From: Endozoicomonas euniceicola
GTDB lineage: Bacteria; Pseudomonadota; Gammaproteobacteria; Pseudomonadales; Endozoicomonadaceae
Assembly (NCBI RefSeq): GCF_025562755.1
Contig: NZ_CP103300.1
Coordinates: 6,264,501 to 6,328,500 of the forward strand
Length of the DNA: 64,000 nt
Reading direction: 5' to 3'
The notes below the pieces were generated by a model. It did not search any database, was not told the origin of the DNA, and saw only the letters and a program-made list of their open reading frames with translations. Below are positions 59,495-64,000 of this stretch, piece by piece (position 1 is the stretch's first letter; each line of letters opens with the position of its first letter). Made by a program: the position numbers and the translations under genes.

Positions 59495-61131
59495 AACTCG
59501 CTTTTCAGCAACAAACCCAGGAACTGATTGATGGCCTGAAGGGCATCTGTGCCAGCTACGGTCTGGGCAATGACGGCAATGAATTCAAAATCATTACCCA
59601 GACCTTTCTGTACAAATTCCTGAACGACAAATTTGCCTATGAAGCCAAGCGCATAGACCCCACCCTTGCCCAGGCCGAAAAATGGGAAGAGCAGCTGGCC
59701 GCCCTGTCAGAAGACGAGCTGGAAATGCTGCAAATGCAGATGGACGGTGACACCGCCGAACTTAAGCCCGCCCACTTTATTGCTCACCTGTTCAGCCAGC
59801 AGAACCAGCCCGAGTTCGCCAAACTGTTCGACGACACCCTGATTGATATCGCCATTACCAACAACGACGTATTTTCGGTAAAGACCGACGGCGGTGCCAA
59901 GTTGGAGCTGTTTGACCGGGTCAGCGAATTTATTGCCGATCCCAGCAAGCGGGATAACTTCTGCAAGGCCATTATCAACAAACTGGTTGAATTCAGCTTT
60001 GAGCGGATTTTCACCCAGAAGTACGACTTCTACGCCACCATCTTTGAATACCTGATCAAGGACTACAACAGCAACAGCGGCGGCAAATACGCCGAATACT
60101 ACACGCCCCATGCGGTCGCCCGGATTATGGCGTCGATTCTGGTACCCAAAGCCCAGCAGGGCAAGGTGAAAAACGTCAGCGTTTACGACCCGTCCGCCGG
60201 TTCCGGCACCCTGTTGATGAACGTTGCCCACGCCATTGGTGAAAAACGCTGCTCTATTTTCACACAGGATATTTCCCAGAAATCCTCCAACCTGTTGCGG
60301 CTGAACCTGATCCTGAACAACCTGGTGCATTCCATTCCCAATGTGATCCAGGGTAACACCATGCTGCACCCTTACCATAAGGAAGATAATGACCTGCGGC
60401 AGTTTGATTACATTGTCTCCAATCCGCCATTTAAAATGGACTTCAGCGATTTTCGGGATGAACTGGATGACAATAGCAACGATAAGCGATTCTTTGCTGG
60501 CATTCCTAAAGTACCAGCCAAGAAAAAGGAAGGCATGGCGATTTACCAGCTGTTCCTGCAACACATCATCCACTCCCTGAAACCCAGCGGCAAAGCGGCT
60601 GTAGTTGTGCCTACCGGCTTTATCACAGCACAGTCCGGTATCGACCCAAAGATTCGCAAGCATCTGGTGGACAACAAAATGCTGGCAGGCGTTGTCTCCA
60701 TGCCGAGCAATATTTTTGCGACCACCGGCACCAATGTCTCCATTCTATTTATTGACGCTTCCAATAAAGGCAAGGTGGCATTGATTGATGCTTCTAACCT
60801 TGGTCAAAAAGTGAAGGAAGGCAAAAACCAGAAGACCGTTCTGTCCCATAAGGAAGAGCAGTTTATTATTGAAGTGTTTAATGGTCAGGATGTGGAGGAG
60901 GATTTTTCGGTCGCAGTCAGTTATGAAGAGATTGCTGCCAAGAATTACTCGCTGAGTGCCGGACAATATTTTGAAGTAAAGATTGAGTATGTGGATATTA
61001 CGGCGGAGCAGTTTGCTGAGAAGATGAAAGGATTCAGCGATAATCTGACTAGACTGTTTGATCAGTCTCGAAAACTAGAGCAAGAAATTGAGATGAAGTT
61101 GGCAGGAGTAAAGTATGACAGATTGGCATAA
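59488..61131 (+). CDS. hsdM: Type I restriction enzyme M subunit
   Basis: HsdM is the adenine-N6 methyltransferase of the type I system. The 547-residue protein starts at a GTG that overlaps the hsdR stop by seven bases. It has an N-terminal helical domain, the SAM-binding motif I (DPSAGSG, 234-240) and the catalytic NPPF (312-315) that marks an N6-adenine enzyme. Downstream it overlaps hsdS by 17 bases. All three subunits look intact, so the system is probably functional. Confidence 0.97.
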   Translation: MVELAFQQQTQELIDGLKGICASYGLGNDGNEFKIITQTFLYKFLNDKFAYEAKRIDPTLAQAEKWEEQLAALSEDELEMLQMQMDGDTAELKPAHFIAHLFSQQNQPEFAKLFDDTLIDIAITNNDVFSVKTDGGAKLELFDRVSEFIADPSKRDNFCKAIINKLVEFSFERIFTQKYDFYATIFEYLIKDYNSNSGGKYAEYYTPHAVARIMASILVPKAQQGKVKNVSVYDPSAGSGTLLMNVAHAIGEKRCSIFTQDISQKSSNLLRLNLILNNLVHSIPNVIQGNTMLHPYHKEDNDLRQFDYIVSNPPFKMDFSDFRDELDDNSNDKRFFAGIPKVPAKKKEGMAIYQLFLQHIIHSLKPSGKAAVVVPTGFITAQSGIDPKIRKHLVDNKMLAGVVSMPSNIFATTGTNVSILFIDASNKGKVALIDASNLGQKVKEGKNQKTVLSHKEEQFIIEVFNGQDVEEDFSVAVSYEEIAAKNYSLSAGQYFEVKIEYVDITAEQFAEKMKGFSDNLTRLFDQSRKLEQEIEMKLAGVKYDRLA

Positions 61132-62404
61132 TCATACGATAGATAAACTTGTCCGGAACAATATACTTGCCCCACCCATGGATGGAAACCATGGTGAAAT
61201 CCACCCGAAAAGTAGCGATTTTACTGATTGTGGAATACCTTTTGTAATGGCTTCAGACATATACAACGGGGTTATTAACTTCAATGACTGCAAATATATA
61301 AAGAAAGAGCAAGCTGATCGGCTAAGAAAAGGTTTTGCTAAAGAGGGTGATGTGTTGCTTACACATAAAGCCTCTATTGGGAGGACAGCGATTGTACCAA
61401 AAACTAATTTCCCGTACATTATGCTGACGCCACAAGTGACATATTATAGAGTGCTTGATAAAACAGTACTTGATAATAAATTTTTAAAATATTATTTCGA
61501 TTTTGCACCATTTCAAGAAACCTTAGGGCTTTTGGCTGGTTCGGGTTCAACCCGGGCATATTTAGGAATTATGGGACAGAGAAATCTCAGCATTAGAATT
61601 CCTAAAATAAAAGTGCAAAGGGAAATTGCTGAAATCCTTTCAGTTATTGATGCCAAAATCGAACTCAACAACCGTATAAACACCGAACTGGAAGCCATGG
61701 CAAAAACCCTGTACGACTACTGGTTTGTACAGTTTGATTTCCCCGATGCCAACGGCAAGCCCTACAAATCCTCTGGCGGGAAGATGGTTTATAACGAGGT
61801 GTTGAAGCGGGAGATTCCGGAGGGATGGGATAACGGGTCACTTTGGAGTATTGCGAAATATTTTAATGGGCTCGCAATGCAAAAATACCGACCTAAAGGC
61901 GATGACTATCTCCCCGTCATTAAAATCCGTGAAATGAGTGATGGTATAACTGGCAAGTCGGAAAAGGCATGTCCAAACATACCTTCGAATGCCGTAGTTT
62001 CAGATGGTGACATCCTATTTTCATGGTCTGCTACTCTCGATGTGAAAATTTGGTCTCAAGGCAAAGGTGCTTTGAATCAGCACATTTTTAAAGTTACTTC
62101 AGATAATTTCCCAAAAGTTTTTTACTACTTTGAGCTACTAAATTACCTGTCTCACTTTAAAATGATCGCTGAAAAAAGAAAAACAACAATGGGACATATA
62201 ACACTTGACCACTTGAAACAGGCAAACATTTGTATCCCACCTATGTATTTGCTCGAAAAGATACAAGATAAAATATCTCCTATTTTTGAAAAGCATCTTA
62301 TCCTTGAAAAAGAAAATAGAAAATTAGCAGAACTCCGAGACTGGCTCCTCCCCATGCTAATGAACGGCCAGGTCACCGTTAACCCCACCACCGAAAACCC
62401 TTAG
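61115..62404 (+). CDS. hsdS: Type I restriction enzyme specificity subunit
   Basis: HsdS chooses the DNA target through two target-recognition domains. The 429-residue protein has TRD1 (about 1-165), a conserved central coiled coil (EIAEILSVIDAKIELNNRINTELEAMAKTLYDYWFVQF), TRD2 (about 225-395), and a C-terminal repeat of the coiled coil that ends in LAELRDWLLPMLMNGQV. The TRDs are visibly A+T richer than hsdR and hsdM, as expected for exchangeable domains. The target sequence cannot be read from the protein. Confidence 0.95.
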   Translation: MTDWHNHTIDKLVRNNILAPPMDGNHGEIHPKSSDFTDCGIPFVMASDIYNGVINFNDCKYIKKEQADRLRKGFAKEGDVLLTHKASIGRTAIVPKTNFPYIMLTPQVTYYRVLDKTVLDNKFLKYYFDFAPFQETLGLLAGSGSTRAYLGIMGQRNLSIRIPKIKVQREIAEILSVIDAKIELNNRINTELEAMAKTLYDYWFVQFDFPDANGKPYKSSGGKMVYNEVLKREIPEGWDNGSLWSIAKYFNGLAMQKYRPKGDDYLPVIKIREMSDGITGKSEKACPNIPSNAVVSDGDILFSWSATLDVKIWSQGKGALNQHIFKVTSDNFPKVFYYFELLNYLSHFKMIAEKRKTTMGHITLDHLKQANICIPPMYLLEKIQDKISPIFEKHLILEKENRKLAELRDWLLPMLMNGQVTVNPTTENP

Positions 62405-62409
62405 CCAAT

Positions 62410-62429
62410 AGCAGCCCAGCCGGGCTGCT
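62410..62429 (+). terminator. Terminator of the hsdRMS operon
   Basis: AGCAGCCC (62410-62417) pairs perfectly with GGGCTGCT (62422-62429) across a 4-base loop, six bases after the hsdS stop, followed by TCCTGCC. No long T-run is present. Confidence 0.55.
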
Positions 62430-62550
62430 TCCTGCCTACATTCTGCCTTCAAAACACGCCTGCTTTACGATAGGGTGAGCACCCCACAGCCCGACAACGG
62501 CTAATGCCCGGAGCGTTAACCCATAAACACTCGCAGCCCGAACCAGACCA

Positions 62551-63474
62551 ATGACCCTGAAACTCACCAAAACCGTCACCGAATTTTTAAAGGGAAAGCC
62601 CGATCAGCCTCACACCGCAAGGCAAATAGCGGAATGGATTTATCAAAACAAACCCGCCGAATGTGCGGCTAAAAAAGCCAAAAGCCAGTCCGCAACCAGT
62701 GACCAGGAACTGATCACGCAGATAGTGGCTGAAATTGGCTCGCAGTACCCAAGGCTGAAACAGCGTGTTCCCCAGATCAAAACCACCCAGGGCAAACCTC
62801 GCAAATACTATTTCACCGAAAAGTCAGACGACGTTGAAATTTCAGAGGCCGAATCCGTAACATCTGCAAGCGGTTCTGAAGCATCGCTCAATGAGCATCA
62901 GCTCTATCCATTACTGTCTGACTACCTCTGGAGCCAGCACCACCTTTACTCAAAGCGCATAGACGAGAAAAAGTCTTCCAACAAAAAAGGCACCAATGGC
63001 AACAAGTGGCTTTACCCGGATATTGTCGCCATGGAAAATCTCAGCCACGACTGGCATCCCGAAGTCCGTGACTGTGTGGGCGTTTATGGAGACAGCCGCA
63101 CACGGTTATGGTCATTCGAGGTAAAGCTCAAGCTGAATACCTCGAACGTCCGGCAGTCGTTCTTTCAAGCAGTATCCAACTCCTCCTGGGCGAACGCCGG
63201 ATATTTAGTGGCCGCCGATATTATTGGGGATGACACACTCAAAGAGCTGCGGATGCTCTATGCCCTTCACGGCATTGGACTGATCCGTCTGGATGTTGAA
63301 AACCCGGCGGACAGTGAAATCCTGATCCCCGCTCGGGAGCGAAGCGACGTGGACTGGAACACCTGTAGCCGCCTCGCAAGTGAGAACAAGGACTTTCTAG
63401 ACTATATCCGCCTGATCCGCCAGTTTCACCAGACCGGGGATATTCATAAGAAGTATTGGGATATCTTTTCATAA
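62551..63474 (+). CDS. Winged-helix plus nuclease-like protein (HrgA-like, COG2958 type)
   Basis: The 307-residue protein has an N-terminal winged-helix-like domain (HTARQIAEWIYQNKPAE…, about 5-90), a Ser-rich linker, and a C-terminal domain with a possible PD-(D/E)xK nuclease core: Asp157 (YPDIVAM), Glu190 and Lys192 (FEVKLKL). This layout resembles HrgA-type proteins that are known to sit next to restriction-modification genes. It follows hsdS by 146 bases after a hairpin and is probably separately transcribed. Its activity is inferred from the motif only. Confidence 0.7.
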   Translation: MTLKLTKTVTEFLKGKPDQPHTARQIAEWIYQNKPAECAAKKAKSQSATSDQELITQIVAEIGSQYPRLKQRVPQIKTTQGKPRKYYFTEKSDDVEISEAESVTSASGSEASLNEHQLYPLLSDYLWSQHHLYSKRIDEKKSSNKKGTNGNKWLYPDIVAMENLSHDWHPEVRDCVGVYGDSRTRLWSFEVKLKLNTSNVRQSFFQAVSNSSWANAGYLVAADIIGDDTLKELRMLYALHGIGLIRLDVENPADSEILIPARERSDVDWNTCSRLASENKDFLDYIRLIRQFHQTGDIHKKYWDIFS

Positions 63475-63551
63475 GCTCATTTCTGCTCAAATCAAGCATT
63501 CCCCGCCTTGTCCGCTAACAAAGTAAGCATGACAGAATCGGGTAAGCATGG

Positions 63552-64000
63552 ATGAGTCAGAATTTAAGAGACATCGCCAGCGAGGTGGCTGGGGAAATTT
63601 ACAATCATAAACTTCCAGATACAGCGGATGAATTTCTTGACTTGCTGGAGCCCATTTCAGAAAACAGCTTCAAACTTTTAACTTGTTTCAATAACTGTAA
63701 AAACCTTGATGAGGTCTTTAAAGCCTTTTCAGAACAGCACATATCTGTTTCCGGGTCATATATCGAGGAAAGTATTTTTGAATTAGGTTGCTACGGTGAT
63801 GAATTTACACAGGCTAAACCCCCAACATCCATTGAACCCGATTGGTTTGTTGTTGAAATGAATGACGAATCTCTGCGCACTTTCAGATATTTTGAAACAA
63901 TCCCTGAAGCCCTTGAATTTACCATGCAAATGATTGCGATAAGTAAAATGGGATACGTTGTCGACTGCAAAGACTACGACTTTGACTGGAAATCTGAAAT
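63552..64000 (+). CDS. Protein of unknown function (3' part cut by window edge)
   Basis: I translated an open frame from the ATG at 63552 to the window end, 149 codons without a stop. The product begins MSQNLRDIASEVAGEIYNHK and is acidic, helical and probably cytoplasmic. An aromatic-rich stretch (EPDWFVVEMND) is present. No domain is recognised. The position next to the restriction genes suggests another accessory or defence-linked gene. The C-terminus is outside the window. Confidence 0.6.
   Translation, partial: MSQNLRDIASEVAGEIYNHKLPDTADEFLDLLEPISENSFKLLTCFNNCKNLDEVFKAFSEQHISVSGSYIEESIFELGCYGDEFTQAKPPTSIEPDWFVVEMNDESLRTFRYFETIPEALEFTMQMIAISKMGYVVDCKDYDFDWKSE

Noticed and set aside
59707..60663. 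318-codon minus-strand frame opposite hsdM
   Set aside because: Fully covered by hsdM with intact catalytic motifs in the other direction.

Overview
The window looks like the chromosome of a Gram-negative gammaproteobacterium. The evidence is a complete lipid A / outer-membrane biogenesis cluster, proteobacterial glnD, cydABX and tilS, and the classical order rpsB-tsf-pyrH-frr-uppS-cdsA-dxr-rseP-bamA-skp-lpxD-fabZ-lpxA-lpxB-rnhB-dnaE-accA-tilS-pyrG. Eukaryotic-like kinases, ankyrin-like secreted proteins and a giant secreted protein lie among the core genes. These suggest a host-associated marine lineage such as Endozoicomonas (Oceanospirillales), but that placement is inferred from gene content and was not searched.

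Layout. 1-943: a secreted protein gene cut by the window edge. 1043-28405 (minus strand): the translation, envelope and replication supercluster from rpsB to pyrG. It is interrupted between dnaE and accA by a Ser/Thr kinase gene, and between rnhB and dnaE by two genes for exported proteins and a 39-codon ORF. 28670-35629: one ~7 kb gene for a ~2300-residue exported protein, wedged between rpsB and map. 35882-39457: map and glnD. 39474-46059: an exported orphan protein, a YbaK-like deacylase, a BrnQ transporter, and an exported protein ending in an apparently intact Ser/Thr kinase domain. 46327-50049: a three-gene operon of a retropepsin-like lipoprotein, an inactive-transglutaminase membrane protein and an ATP-grasp ligase. 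50222-51625: a diguanylate cyclase. 51702-55010: cydABX behind a perfect FNR/Anr box and a long structured leader. 55384-64000: an accessory defence region with two small orphan genes, a divergent promoter carrying a perfect LexA-type box, hsdR-hsdM-hsdS, a winged-helix plus nuclease-like protein, and a partial gene.

How the genes fit together. The minus-strand block makes ribosomes, UMP and CTP, lipid A, undecaprenyl-PP, CDP-diacylglycerol and isoprenoid precursors, and the outer-membrane assembly machinery (BamA, Skp, RseP). The inserted genes mostly encode exported or eukaryote-like proteins with no obvious metabolic role. Two of them (10668-11741 and 28670-35629) share a clearly homologous ~75-residue module, so they belong to one lineage-specific family. 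The most notable signals are this shared module, the exported kinase with a four-cysteine zinc-ribbon-like motif, the LexA-type box between an orphan gene and the type I restriction operon, the structured cydABX leader, and a recurring pattern of short tandem duplications lying exactly on stop codons.
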